DNA of 64,000 nucleotides from Angiostrongylus vasorum. Lineage: Eukaryota > Nematoda > Chromadorea > Rhabditida > Metastrongylidae. The notes under the pieces were generated by a model. That model was not told the DNA's origin. It saw nothing but the letters and a program-made list of their open reading frames with translations, and made no database searches. The stretch covers positions 248,001 to 312,000 of the forward strand of contig JADANN010000298.1 in the NCBI GenBank assembly GCA_018806985.1. Reading direction: 5' to 3'. A program made the translations under genes and the position numbers. Shown here piece after piece: positions 25,801-34,539 of this stretch (its first letter is position 1; each line of letters begins with the position of its first letter).

Positions 25801-28800
25801 AACTCACCTCCTATAGTGGTCTTGACAAGTTCCGTGTTCTGTGGACAAATGCAAACCGCTTCAACTGCATCAGCTAATGGATGATATTTTAATGTACAGT
25901 TTGCTGTGTTCATACAACTATAGTCAACACATGGTGATCGAATGTCGCACTACAATGATTTTATTTTTTATGCTATAAACCTGGGAAGAAGGCAAAAGTT
26001 CGTGTAGAAACTGTTCAGAAATGAGCAACACTGCAAAGGATTTCGAAGCATTATAGAAATACCCTCAATATAACTTATACTATGGAAACGTACAAAATGA
26101 AGAAATCGATTGTTTATGAACTCTTTGCGCAGTAATGAATTTACTGGTTGTAATACTAAAGGACGCGTGTGGTGCAGTGGTCACCATGTAACACACACGT
26201 GGAATTGATCCCCCACGTCCATGGCCTACCAAGCCTTCCATCCCTCCGGGGTCGGCAAATTGGTACCAGACTTGTCTGGGAGGATAGCAGCACTCGCTCG
26301 ATATATCGGTTGGCCACCGCGAGTCATTGTAAAGGTCAGATATGCATTCAATCACCTCCAACGATACTTGATGAAGTAGAATGCATGGCGCATCCTTCAG
26401 GGATTGATCAACACCGAGTGCTTTATTTATTTGTTTATTAAATACTAATAGACGTGGTTGGGTGTGTAAAATGGTTTTTCTAAAGCCTTATAATAACACG
26501 ACTTCCTCTGTCGATATTTTCCAAACTTTTTTTCCTCTTTTCGTCTTTACATACGTTTTGATCATTGCTTCCGTATTCTATTTGGTCCAAAGAATTCTTG
26601 GTCAAAGGATAGGTATTTCTATTAAATAAATAAACTGGAAAACATCCGGTATAAAAGGAGAAGACTACACCGAGGTATTTTTAGCACAAGCTTGTCAGCA
26701 CATCCTGTAGTAACTCCCACGTCCGACTTTCTATTAACCTCGGCATTGATCAAGTAATTCTTCGTATTCTTGTTGAGCAAACACGAGGTGTTATTTTTAT
26801 TCTTTATTCACGAACAAGCTGACGTTTCGGCGGATTTCGCCTTCCTCACAGACTGGAAAGGTCAAGTTGACAGCAATCAATTCGGCCAAACACCTCCATA
26901 ACCAAACAGAGAAAACGCTGACCAAGATTTCAATCACATTGAACACAGCTTTGCACACTCACCGCTTTCTATGAGGCTTCCACTGAGTATGTCGCGTGGA
27001 AACCAACCGCACAGAGTTCACATGGAAGCGTAATATGCCCCTCCCATCAAAATAACAGCCTTATATACTGCCCAGTATCACGCGTGATAATGAGGCATTC
27101 TTCCCTGCGGTTCATTTTCGGATATCTGGAATTGATCCAGAACGTCTCGAGAGTTTTGCGCGCTTGTGTTCGCGATTCCCGTGCGAGGATTGTGACCCGT
27201 ACTTCAAAGTCCTCCCCGCTATGTCTCAGTGTCCTATGCGTGCCTAGTGGGGTATTTGGTTTACGCTTACCGACTAGGTGTTCTTTTATGCGGACGTAGA
27301 GTGGTCTACCCGTTTCGCCAATGTATTCGTCTCCGCACGCCTTACAGGGGATCGCCCATCATCTGAGAAGGAGTTTAAAAGTAAATACCGAAAATTGAAC
27401 CACGAATGGGTCAAAATGGCAAGGGCTGCTGGTTTAAAACCATCAGTTATCTCTCAACTAAAAGTTGAGTTACCAAAATGTCCCGTCTTTAACTTGCTTA
27501 TAAAAACTCGTAAGCTAGTATCCAGCGATGATCTTGCGTCTACCGATCCATCATTGTTTAAGGGTAGACCAATCATTAGCTGTGTAGACGGGCCAACGGA
27601 TAGGATAACATGGTTTTTATCCCTAATATTAACCCAGTTGTTGAAACACATTTCAGCCCATCTTACGAATACTCAGATGTTTCTGGATCGTCTACGTACT
27701 GCGCAGCCCAACAACGCGTACAGATGGAGTCCTTCGACGTGACCGCCCTTTATACAAACGTGTCGAATGTCTCCGCAATGCAAGCCATATTCGAACTCCT
27801 TGTAAAACACGAAGGAGAAATACACATGTATAGCTTCAAGATAGAGCAGTTGATGGCACTCTTCAAAGAATGCTTGAGCTGCTCAATCTTCAGATGGTCC
27901 GGAAGTTGCTACGCTCAAATAAGAGGGTTGGCAATGGGACAGCGACTGGCACCAAGTCTTGCCATTGCATTTATGTCTAAGGTGGAAGCACCAGTGACCG
28001 ATCACGGGCCGTTACTCAACTGTAGATATGTAGATGACTGGTTGGTCATTTGCTCAACACAAGAGGAAATGGACAAATGTTTCGAATTGCTTCGAACGAA
28101 CAGTCAGAGTATATCAAGTTTACGCGAGAGAAACCGAAAGAAAACAGGCTTCCATTCCTGAACGTCCAAATTAACCTATCAGAAAATGGCTTCATTACAA
28201 AGTGGTACCGAGAGCCAAGTAGTAAAAACATCTTGGTTCATTACCTCTCCTCTCACCCCTCTCACACGAAAGGGCGCTTGTAAGAAACATGTTTCGAACA
28301 GCAACCAACGTGTGCACGGGAAGAGAGCAGAGAGAGGAGTCCCGGAACTTGGTACGGCAAACAGCCATTTCTAATGGCTACGAAACTGTAGCTCGGGATA
28401 GGTGTAGGGAAAATCCTAGACCCCCAAACAACAGCTCTAGCGATAAAAGGTACCGTTTACCCCACCCCTTCATCTCAAATGATGTAAGTGCAGCTCTAAA
28501 ACACTGCTTATGAAGGGCGAGTCTTGAGTATTCGGTAAACGTAGTTGAAATACCACCGAGTACTCTTAGGCGCCAGCTAGTTCGTAACCGCCTATATGAC
28601 CGTCTGTGTGCAACGCAGAATTGCATAATTTGCCCCTAATGGTAGAGACGGTGATTGCATGAGCTCGGGTACAGTCTATCTGATCTTCTGTAAGGCGTGC
28701 GGAGACGACTACATTAGCGAAACGGGTAGACCACTCTCTGTCCGCATAAAAGAACACATAATCGGTAAACTTAAACCAAATACCCCACTAGGCACGCATA

Positions 28801-31800
28801 GCACCCAGAGACATAGCGGGGAGGACTTTGAAGTACGTGTCACGATCCTCGCGCAAGAATCGAGAACACAAGCGCGCAAAACTCTCGAGGCGTTCTGGAT
28901 TAATTCCAGAAATCCGAAAATGAACCGCAGGGAAGAATGCCTCATTATCACGCGTCATATTGGGCAGTATATAAGGCTGTTATTTTGATGGGAGGGTCAT
29001 ATTACGCTTCCATGTGAATTCTGTACGGTTGGTCTCCACGCGACATACTCAGTGGAAGCTTCATAGAAAGCGGTGAGTGTGCAAAGCTGTGTTCAATGTG
29101 ATTGAAATCTTGGTTCAGCGTTTTCTCTGTTTGGTTATGGAGGTGTTTGGCCGAATTGATTGCTGTCAACTTGACCTTTCAAGGCTCTGAGGAAGGCGAA
29201 ATCTGCTTAAACGTCAGCTTGTTCGTGAATAAAGAATAAAAATAACACCTCGTGTCTGCTCAACAAGAATACGAAGAATAAGCGATGGTTTTCCTTTAAA
29301 ATTTGGAAAAATGCTTTTTACTGTAGGACATGTGAGGCTTTGAACGATTCTCGAATGCTAAATTTTTTCTCTTATGCCTAAAAATACTAATTCAGGCATG
29401 GAAAAGTTCTTAGAGTTAACATAACTAACTTTTTTCACCTATCCACTCATCTGGATCACATTCACAAGTGCATCCGCTCTCTGGATCGTAACGACCTTTC
29501 CCATGACCACTACAGTAATCTTCTTCGCAATTTCGTTCTAATTCCAGTATATGGCAGAATTCACCAATAAAACCGTCCGCACAAATACATCTGAATTAAA
29601 ATTTGACTTTGCTCCTTTTCTATCTTTTTGGCCTTCACGGTCGATAAATAACTTTGCAGAAAACAAACGCTTAAAACAATAAAAGCTAAAAAGGGCGCGG
29701 GTTTTCTCAACCTCTGAGGAATACACTATAGAGGTGTTTACATGTGTAACTTGGCTTATACGGTATTAGGAAGCCTAATGATATAGGAAGTTAGCTTTCT
29801 TACCTTTCCAAAGAAGTCCGGAGCAATTTAGCTGCACCAAAGGGATCTAGCGCTTGGTTTTACAAGGCGTAGAATAGTACCAAAGACAATGTTTTTACTA
29901 TAGAGCACCTATTGACACTTCTATATGGGATCTCTTTTGTGCTTTAGTTTGAAATACCAAAAGTAACAAAACTTACTGGTACTGTATGGTTATCGTGATA
30001 TTCACGTTGGCCTCCAACGCGGACACACCATCGTGAAGCTTTTTATACTCACGTAGCAGAATAGGATCCACAAATGTCCGCTCTTTCTCGGTGCTGAACA
30101 GGAAGTCACTATTTTCAGTTGCATGCAAAGCCTATCGTCTTCAATACTCTAATTCCCCCAGCGTGAAAGTAGTTCATTCTAGGCATTGGGCCACAGTGAC
30201 GAACAAGATTCCCTGTCGTTTCCATGTAATCTGTAAAGATTGGCGGTTGCTTGTACTAAGAAGGGAGCGGTTATGAATATCTCATGTCTTGTGAAAGTTC
30301 TGGTAATGAGCAATTGTCATCCGACCTACCAAATAATCCCATTCGATTCGAAACTTGTTGTGGTTCCAACAGTGTTCGGACAGTGGTCATCCCGTTATTC
30401 AAGTTCAAGGCTATAGGATTATAATTCAAGCCTCATGTAGTAATGAATTCTGAGCCTCCATCATCTGAGCTGTTTTTGAACGACTTTCCGAATAACGTCA
30501 ATAAATAGTGGACTAGTTTGCTTCTCCAGTCAACATCAGGCTTACGGTAATAAGGTATAGTACATTAGTGCTTCTTATTCTTCTTTCTCCAAGAATTTTT
30601 TTATTCCATACTTTATTTCGGATGATTCGTCTTCACGTTAACGGTGCGGATCCCAGCACTTCTCAAATTCGATTCGTTTCCTCGCATCGATCATCGAAAA
30701 TATTATCCACCAAGTTCTTCCAAGTTTTACGTGTGGCTTCGGCTGCTACTCAAGGATTTTCATTTCATCTTGAATGTCGTAGTACTGTTCGCGTCGATTC
30801 TCCCTGGAGCCCTGAGATAGCCGGGCTGGAGCGTTCTCAAGTGGAATGCAGAGAGTGATTTTTTCCCGGCCAAGTCCGGCACCAATTTCTCGACCCTGGA
30901 AGGATGCGAGGCTTGGTTTGCCGGAAGCGGAATTGAACTAGCGCAATGCTCGTGACGTCCGACATCACTACCACTGCGCTATACGCCCGTTCCTCAAGAA
31001 AATATTCGAATAAAAAAGAAAATTTGGTACACTTTTTTGAATAACAAATACTGAATGTGATTGTACTTTCCTTCAGTTAAATTTGTGACATTTGTACAAT
31101 AATGGATTACCTTAACCATGAATTTTATCATTAGTTCTGCAAACTTCATTTCTGTTATGACTCTAATGTTCACTATCTGCCAACTTCGTCTTACACTCAC
31201 TCAGTACCTCCGAGGGCTTAACGACCGAACTGTCCATGTTAGGGGAAAAAGCTTCAAACTCACCTTAAACATGTGCCACCATTCTGACATCTATGATTCT
31301 TACAAAATCGAGTGTCTGCTATTCGTTCACATCTCTTGCCGAAATGCGTCGGTGGGCATTGACAAATAAATCTTAATTCGAGCAGAATATGCAAGCTAAG
31401 GCGATTTTTATTTTAGCATTACTAGATGAAGAAAAAATCTGAAACTCACTGTCCTTCTCGATTTATGCACTTCCCTTTATTGTGGCACATATTTTTTCGA
31501 GGTCAAACAAGGGTTGTAGTCGCCCATTTCTTGAACAATCGGCCCATCATCGCCATTTTCCTCTAATTTACGAATAGCTGGAAGTCCTATGATGCCAGAT
31601 TTCACGCTTTGATACTTATCCATTTCTGAAATGCATGCACTTTAATATAACTGCTTCAAAATTTTTTGACACGTGTGAGCTCTTATGGTTATATTTTAAA
31701 CTAATCAGTAACTATTTCTTTATAAGCTCACGTTTTGCACTTTTCGACCTCGTCTTTCTACCATTCACACCCTACCGTTTGATCGCCAACATTGCTGTGT

Positions 31801-33050
31801 ACAATATGAAGAATTTCCTCAACACCAGACCTTAGTGCTTTATCTCTTCATCCTTGCTGGAGTTGATCCTGGGTAGCGTACTGCAATGTATAGCGATGCT
31901 TCATTCCCAGCAGGGTCCCTCAAACTATGAAGTAGTTCAACATAGCAGCCTGGACGTCTTGCGAAGAGTAAGCCTGGATCATTTCAGAGTCCACCAAAGT
32001 TCTCCCGTCTTCATTCTTGACAGAAAAAACGAAGAAAAGAAGAGCATTACACAATAAGTACGTCGCTCTCTTCTAACTCTTTGGTGCGTGACGGTGGCAA
32101 ATGGACGTCACAGAAGCTCATTTGATTTACTCGGTGACCGATGGAGGAACCAGCGATGCAGGCGAAGGTAGGAATTTATTTGGTTGCAGTGTACGGTTGC
32201 TTAAACCTCTTCTCTTCTATACGTTCGATGCCAAGTATCATGGGTTTCTAACCGGTGAAAAAACTTACCTGTTCCTTCTGGTTTCTTATTGGGTAGTAGT
32301 ATTGCGATAGTTGAAGTTAAAGAGCAGATAGTATGAAACACTAGCATGAAACACTGTTTGATCAACACTGAGCTTCTTTATCTTATCTTTCTATCAACCC
32401 GACTTTATCGTTGGATTTCACGTGGCGAAGTTAACTTGTTTCTCGTAAGAGATAACGGCTTCAACCCTTTGAGATAGTACACATCCTATTGTTTCTATAT
32501 TAATGCCTAAGTAGCGTTCCGCTTCATATCGGCATGCAGTTTGCCGACCAATTTGACCAATGATAATAAAATCAATACATAATAACTAATTTTAGGGTTT
32601 GCAAAATTCTCATTGAATGCCTTAAAAGTTCCTTGTAGTGACTCTTATAAAAAAATTCTTGAAGAGTATCTTCTTTCGCATGAGAAATCATCGACTGTGT
32701 AAGTGGCAGTTCAGCTGAAGTCGAAATTTTTAACGTCACATGTGTTCTGGAACGTGGGGGAAAACTAGAAGAAAACCAATAGAGATTCCCAAATATTACT
32801 GAAGATCGGTGAATTAAGCATAGCAATCTGGAGATTGAATACCTTCTGTCTTTTTTAATCTCCTGTTCGGCTTCACATTCATGCTAAAAAGAATAGTTAT
32901 GGTGTCAGTGGAAACACATTAATGAATAGGCAGTTCGGATATTTACAACCTTACCCATGACAAATAGGATTACTTGTTACTTACAAGTTCCATGTTCTTC
33001 TAGAAGCATTCGTCCTAAAGCCAAAAATATGGAAGCCTGCTAACAGAAAG
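16449..33050 (-). CDS. multi-EGF type I transmembrane protein gene (17 exons resolved)
   Basis: Inferred cell-surface or adhesion/signalling protein; specific function unknown. Exons resolved by splice sites and phase: 31625-31450, 31371-31264, 30108-29977, 29590-29439, 25949-25808, 25458-25208, 23667-23524, 23312-23242, 23021-22897, 22688-22601, 22037-21941, 21465-21321, 20249-20133, 19228-19161, 18758-18616, 16826-16738, 16596-16449. Together they give about 730 residues with about 11 EGF-like modules, one membrane helix and a 48-residue tail. Introns usually cut EGF modules in the middle. Three exons are one base too long in an A run; removing that base restores every phase. The exon 29590-29439 (ends phase 1) does not join 25949-25808 (starts phase 0), so at least one exon there is missing or unseen. 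The start is not established. It might be a Notch-ligand-like or adhesion protein, but no DSL, laminin or cadherin domain was seen, so I give no name. Confidence 0.85.
16915..17060 (+). repeat. SINE family C, partial
   Basis: TTGTGGTGGTAAACGCGTTA, GCGTTCATTCCCTACCGC and GTTTTGCAAATATCTCAGC in sense order. Lies in the intron before the membrane exon of the EGF gene. Confidence 0.75.
17340..17755 (-). repeat. SINE-like repeat, family E, best copy
   Basis: About 415 bp. The minus-strand sense head is GTGGCTGGGAGGTGTTCC, with B-box-like GAGGATTCATCCTCC. Its 3' end near 17340-17370 carries about three tandem ATCAAGT units (TTGATACTTGATACTTG on the plus strand). The 119- and 126-codon frames on opposite strands are repeat shadows. 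It is in an intron of the EGF gene. Confidence 0.75.
17840..18140 (-). repeat. SINE family B, lacking a clear head
   Basis: The minus strand matches the 3' two thirds of the copy at 30600-30990 and ends in GTGATGACGGGTCATG. A 91-codon frame crosses it; since other copies are not open there, it is probably not coding. Confidence 0.6.
18616..21465 (-). CDS. EGF gene: exons for the membrane-proximal EGF modules
   Basis: Four exons. 21465-21321 carries NPCNHGECLAC and ends DEEKRDGF. 20249-20133 starts CVCEPGFMAPYC and continues EDACHNHLCMNGALC. 19228-19161 carries CKCVPGTFGTLCE and TDYCQAVG. 18758-18616 carries NRMCINGDC, CYCRFGYHGRNCE and then INMQWIK. Each junction completes an EGF module: GF/RCVC, FDY/DCKC and QAV/GNRMC, with phases 2, 2 and 1. 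Cysteine spacing is that of EGF (C-x-C-x4-G-x2-C at module ends). No calcium-binding EGF consensus is obvious. Confidence 0.85.
19545..20045. repeat. palindromic PLE-like repeat
   Basis: Two arms of roughly 135 bp in inverted orientation (about 19553-19690 and 19905-20040) share CACAGTTG, TCCTTCTTC and AAGTCGA words, with an asymmetric middle. The minus-oriented half matches 50345-50600 and the region at 43700 in order. Frames on both strands resemble each other because of the palindrome. Lies in an intron of the EGF gene. Confidence 0.6.
20300..20525 (-). repeat. SINE family C
   Basis: Plus-strand GTAAAACTCCGGCC, GTTCACCACCACACCATGC, GTTTCGCCTGTCTCTCAGC and CGTCAACGGGATTGATC in order. It abuts the EGF exon at 20249-20133 on its intron side. 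Confidence 0.8.
21941..25949 (-). CDS. EGF gene: central exons
   Basis: Seven exons. 25949-25808 begins CDIRSPCVDYSCMNTANC and ends in CICPQNTELVK. 25458-25208 begins DHCERIETSDEK, then CKESGSFYGWFMN and CGCTCSMNL. 23667-23524 has ESCVKFDGKRC and GNGWCYHEGKC. 23312-23242 has CECKGADSGRFCE. 23021-22897 has DACDP and LLNGICIAPEGIPLC. 22688-22601 has CHRGYVGENCE and CARNPCGKMSEC. 22037-21941 has NYRCLCGMANG. Exons 25458-25208 and 23667-23524 each need one A fewer in an A run to keep phase. Several modules carry long insertions between the third and fifth cysteines. Confidence 0.8.
22250..22560 (-). repeat. SINE family C, near full length
   Basis: About 310 bp. On the plus strand: the tail side (TTTATTTACTGCCTATTAT, then GATACAACCACAATGATGC), the tRNA-like part (GTTCACCACCACACTATGC), and the distal part (GGGATTGATCAGGG, AACCCAGTTAAGCTGAAGC). 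In sense orientation the A-box-like word is TGTGGTGGTGAACGC and the B-box-like word is GCGTTCGTTGCCC. Intronic in the EGF gene. Confidence 0.8.
23745..23895 (+). repeat. SINE family A, 3' half
   Basis: GGTGGCCACCACAAGTTA, TATGCATCCAATCACCTC and AAAGTCGATTGCATTGCGC in family order. Confidence 0.65.
24055..24255 (-). repeat. SINE family A, degenerate
   Basis: Minus-strand head AAGTGGCTATAAGTGTCTGC with B-box-like GGATTGGCGTC, and core CCTCCAATATTGGCAAATTG. Confidence 0.5.
24350..24650 (-). repeat. SINE family B
   Basis: Minus-strand core matches AACTTGGTACCAGACTTAT next to CTTTCCGGGG. The body words align with 30600-30860 and the tail lies near 24365. Confidence 0.55.
24960..25105 (+). mobile_element. 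RTE-type retrotransposon, last ~45 codons
   Basis: Open frame DAQRVPRASRTHWATLVRHK followed by EKWKIHWRPIESLDDQQDYT and a TGA at about 25100. This is the extreme C-terminus of the same RTE family as at 13215 and 35715. It sits 100 bp from an EGF-gene exon on the opposite strand. Confidence 0.7.
26152..26159 (+). repeat. target-site duplication (left) of a SINE
   Basis: AATACTAA, repeated at 26441-26448. Confidence 0.6.
26160..26440 (+). mobile_element. SINE family A, well preserved
   Basis: About 281 bp. Head GCGTGTGGTGCAGTGGTCAC (A box), then B-box-like GGAATTGATCCCC. Core GGTCGGCAAATTGGTACCAG followed by ACTTGTCTGGGAGGATAGC; 3' part GAATGCATGGCGCATCC. Flanked by the 8-bp direct repeat AATACTAA. 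Intronic in the EGF gene, opposite orientation. Confidence 0.85.
26816..26857 (-). ncRNA. hammerhead-ribozyme-like motif, PLE left arm
   Basis: The minus strand carries, in order, a GTGAGGA box (CTGANGA with the first base changed), a GGCG/CGCC stem II with a short loop, GAAAC, the cleavage-type triplet GTC, and AGC. AGC can pair with the upstream stem I strand in intact copies. ACGT between GAAA and C would make a minimal palindromic stem III. Hammerhead motifs in Penelope-like elements are published. Activity here is untested, and the first core base is mutated. Confidence 0.55.
27351..28290 (+). pseudogene. PLE reverse transcriptase domain
   Basis: Frames in order: 27350-27742 (starts EKEFKSKYRKLNHEWVKMA; has GRPIISCVDGPTDRITWFL), then 27720-28095 (ESFDVTALYTNVSN, LAMGQRLAPSLAIAFM, and the catalytic YVDD at 28027-28038), then 28095-28283 (RLPFLNVQINLSENGFITKW). 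Frame changes near 27715 and 28095 break it. The N-terminal part before EKEFKSK is missing here but present in the copy at 36950. With the catalytic aspartates intact, the breaks could be decay or the run-length errors seen elsewhere. Confidence 0.8.
28289..28988 (+). pseudogene. PLE linker and GIY-YIG endonuclease domain
   Basis: 28289-28513 encodes the connector (MFRTATNVCT, RQTAISNGYE, ISNDVSAALKHCL, stop). After a frame change, 28659-28988 encodes GTVYLIFCKACGDDYISETG, RPLSVRIKEH and ARKTLEAFWINSRNPKMNRR, the usual PLE-type GIY-YIG module. It is preceded by a cysteine-containing linker (NCIICP on the upstream piece). The second half of the signature reads YIS rather than YIG. Confidence 0.8.
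29181..29220 (+). ncRNA. hammerhead-ribozyme-like motif, PLE right end
   Basis: AAGGCT, CTGAGGA, GGCG stem, TAAAC (GAAAC with one change), GTC, AGCTT. The outer AAGGCT/AGCTT words can pair as stem I. The GAAA box is mutated, so this copy is probably inactive. Confidence 0.55.
29439..31625 (-). CDS. EGF gene: N-terminal EGF exons
   Basis: Four exons. 31625-31450 has EMDKYQSVKSGIIGLPAIRK and NPCL, then MCHNKGKCINREG after an A6 run that needs one base fewer. 31371-31264 has FICQCPPTHFGKRCE and FCKNHRCQNGGTCL. 30108-29977 has SDFLFSTEKERTFVDPILL, an insertion of about 40 residues within an EGF module, ending TITIQY. 29590-29439 has CICADGFIGEFC and then CECDPDEWI. Phases 2, 2 and 2 match across the junctions. 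The exon 31371-31264 contains the most canonical EGF sequence in the gene. Confidence 0.85.
30600..30990 (-). repeat. SINE family B, best copy
   Basis: About 390 bp on the minus strand. Head GCGTATAGCGCAGTGGTAG (A box) and CTAGTTCAATTCCGC (B box). Core words GGTCGAGAAATTGGTGCC, then the body, and the tail near 30610. The central core matches family A although heads and tails differ. Confidence 0.75.
32570..33050 (-). CDS. possible 5' exons of the EGF gene
   Basis: 32767-about 32570 is open after a TTCTTCTAG acceptor and encodes FPPRSRTHVTLKIST and LTQSMISHAKEDTLQEFFY. A small exon at about 32895-32855 encodes HECEAEQEIKKDR and joins it in phase 2. A third candidate at about 33050-32992 encodes ASIFLALGRMLLEEHG before GTAAGT, but its phase does not join the next exon. 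No start codon or signal peptide can be fixed. Confidence 0.4.
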
Positions 33051-33234
33051 CTGCTTGGCAAAAATCGTCCGAAAGGATTCAAATTCTTGTCTAATCGATG
33101 CCACTGTTGTTATCCCATCCATTTATATGGGATCGAACTACATCCTTCTTTGCGAGTTTTCGTCTTTTTTGCAAAATACACGAGCCCACTCATTTTAATT
33201 TCTCTGCTGAGACTGTGGCCACCGTAAACAAGAA

Positions 33235-33500
33235 GTGAGGACATTGTAATGTACACCACAGCTTCAGTTTAATTGGGTTTAATGCCGATTTGTGCTCTCC
33301 AGATCAATCCCGTTAACGGATGATTGCTGATTGCACCTATAAGTCAATAAAACGGCTAAGAGAAAGGCGAAATGAAGGACTCACATGGTGTGGTGGTGAA
33401 CGCTTTAGCCGCTGGAAAGGGGTAATAACGTATTCGGTCGTCACCGCAGACAGCAGCGATGCAGCGTTTTGCAAATATCTGAGCATCGTTACGGGCATAT
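33235..33500 (+). repeat. SINE family C
   Basis: CAGCTTCAGTTTAATTGGG, GATCAATCCCGTTAACGG, ATGGTGTGGTGGTGAACGC and GTTTTGCAAATATCTGAGC in sense order. Confidence 0.75.
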
Positions 33501-33529
33501 TTTACATCGTACGAAAATTATGCATAAAA

Positions 33530-34000
33530 TGCGTTTATAGACCATTTGAAATAACATTTGAAGTAGAACTTATCATCCGCACACGGGAATCCAAAACTTC
33601 AGCGCACAAAAGTCTTGAAGCAACCTGGATAAGCCCCAAAAAATCCAAAAAATGAACCACATGGAATCCTCTGTGATCGCACTTGACCTCAAGCCACACC
33701 TCAGGATGATTCTTCAACTTGAGCAAGGCATTATTTCTCATCCATGTAAGACTCTGTGCGCTTCTTGCAACTGAATGACTGGTAGACTTACAAAGGAAAG
33801 AACGCGAGTGAGGGAAGCTGTTCTTCATGGGAATAAAGTTAACGCTTAGTGCATTATTTGCTTGTGATTTTAAAGTGACTTTCCGTATCCTAACGAAGGA
33901 ATCAAACACATCAACGCTCAAGAGTCTTGAGGCATGCCGGATAAATTTCTAAAGTCCAAAGCTGAACCGGAAATACGTATGCTTTACGACCAAATGTGAC
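33530..34000 (+). mobile_element. two PLE GIY-YIG fragments in tandem
   Basis: 33540-33655 encodes FEVELIIRTRESKTSAHKSL followed by EATWISPK, matching the C-terminus of the PLE endonuclease. A second diverged copy of the same segment lies at about 33860-33990 (AACACATCAACGCTCAAGAG region). No intact domain. Confidence 0.6.
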
Positions 34001-34204
34001 CTGGCGTCTTATTTTAAAAACTGTTTTCTGACCTGGGTGCCTCTCACTCGCCATGCCTTGAGAGCAGCACACAGGTGATCCCACTCGAGACAGCACGATG
34101 AGTAGTTTTTGAACAAATTGGCTTTTATTTATATGTTAGATCTTCATTAATACTATAGATTTATACAGAGTTACATGCGTGTTGTTACATAAAATACCAC
34201 CAGG

Positions 34205-34265
34205 ATAACAGCAAGGCGAGAATCGCCGAAACTATAGAGAACTTCTCTTTGGGAAAGTTCTCTAT
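34205..34265 (+). ncRNA. ribozyme-like remnant and 11-bp hairpin
   Basis: GGCG, AGAAT, CGCC, GAAAC (stem II plus GAAAC order of the hammerhead) directly precedes a perfect 11-bp inverted repeat: ATAGAGAACTT at 34234-34244 and AAGTTCTCTAT at 34255-34265. No CTGANGA box is present. Function unknown. Confidence 0.3.
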
Positions 34266-34539
34266 CTTACTATACAATAACATTTGATGTCCATATATGG
34301 CCGCCTCATAGTCGCATATCAAACACCGTAATGTAACTTTTATAATCTGCTCGGTCTATTATGTTCAATGTTTCAGGCTCAGTAGCGATTCAGGTTTGAC
34401 TCCAGTAGCACACCAACGATGGCTTATCCGAAGGAGGAGGAGTAACAGTGGAACAGTTTACTACTTCCTTGCGAAACAACGAAGCCAATGACGTTGATAT
34501 TTCAGGCAGTTAGGTACAGTCTACTGCAGTCCAGAGTCG

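Larger units (their letters stand above)
26757..29284 (+). mobile_element. Penelope-like element, near complete, with inverted left arm
   Basis: Retroelement with a reverse transcriptase and a C-terminal GIY-YIG endonuclease. The left arm 26757-27349 is an inverted copy of about 28690-29284. The forward part starts at about 27350 inside the reverse transcriptase domain. The right end holds the 3' UTR, a hammerhead-like motif (29181-29220) and the tail GTGAATAAAGAATAAAAA. The frame is broken at least three times. It lies in an intron of the minus-strand EGF gene, antisense to it. The Penelope assignment rests on the RT plus GIY-YIG order and the C-x-x-C linker. Confidence 0.85.

Noticed and set aside
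26757..27350. plus-strand frame 27084-27299 as a gene
   Set aside because: It is the antisense of the PLE GIY-YIG domain in the inverted left arm; the same antisense peptide appears at 28709-28951 and 36164-36346.
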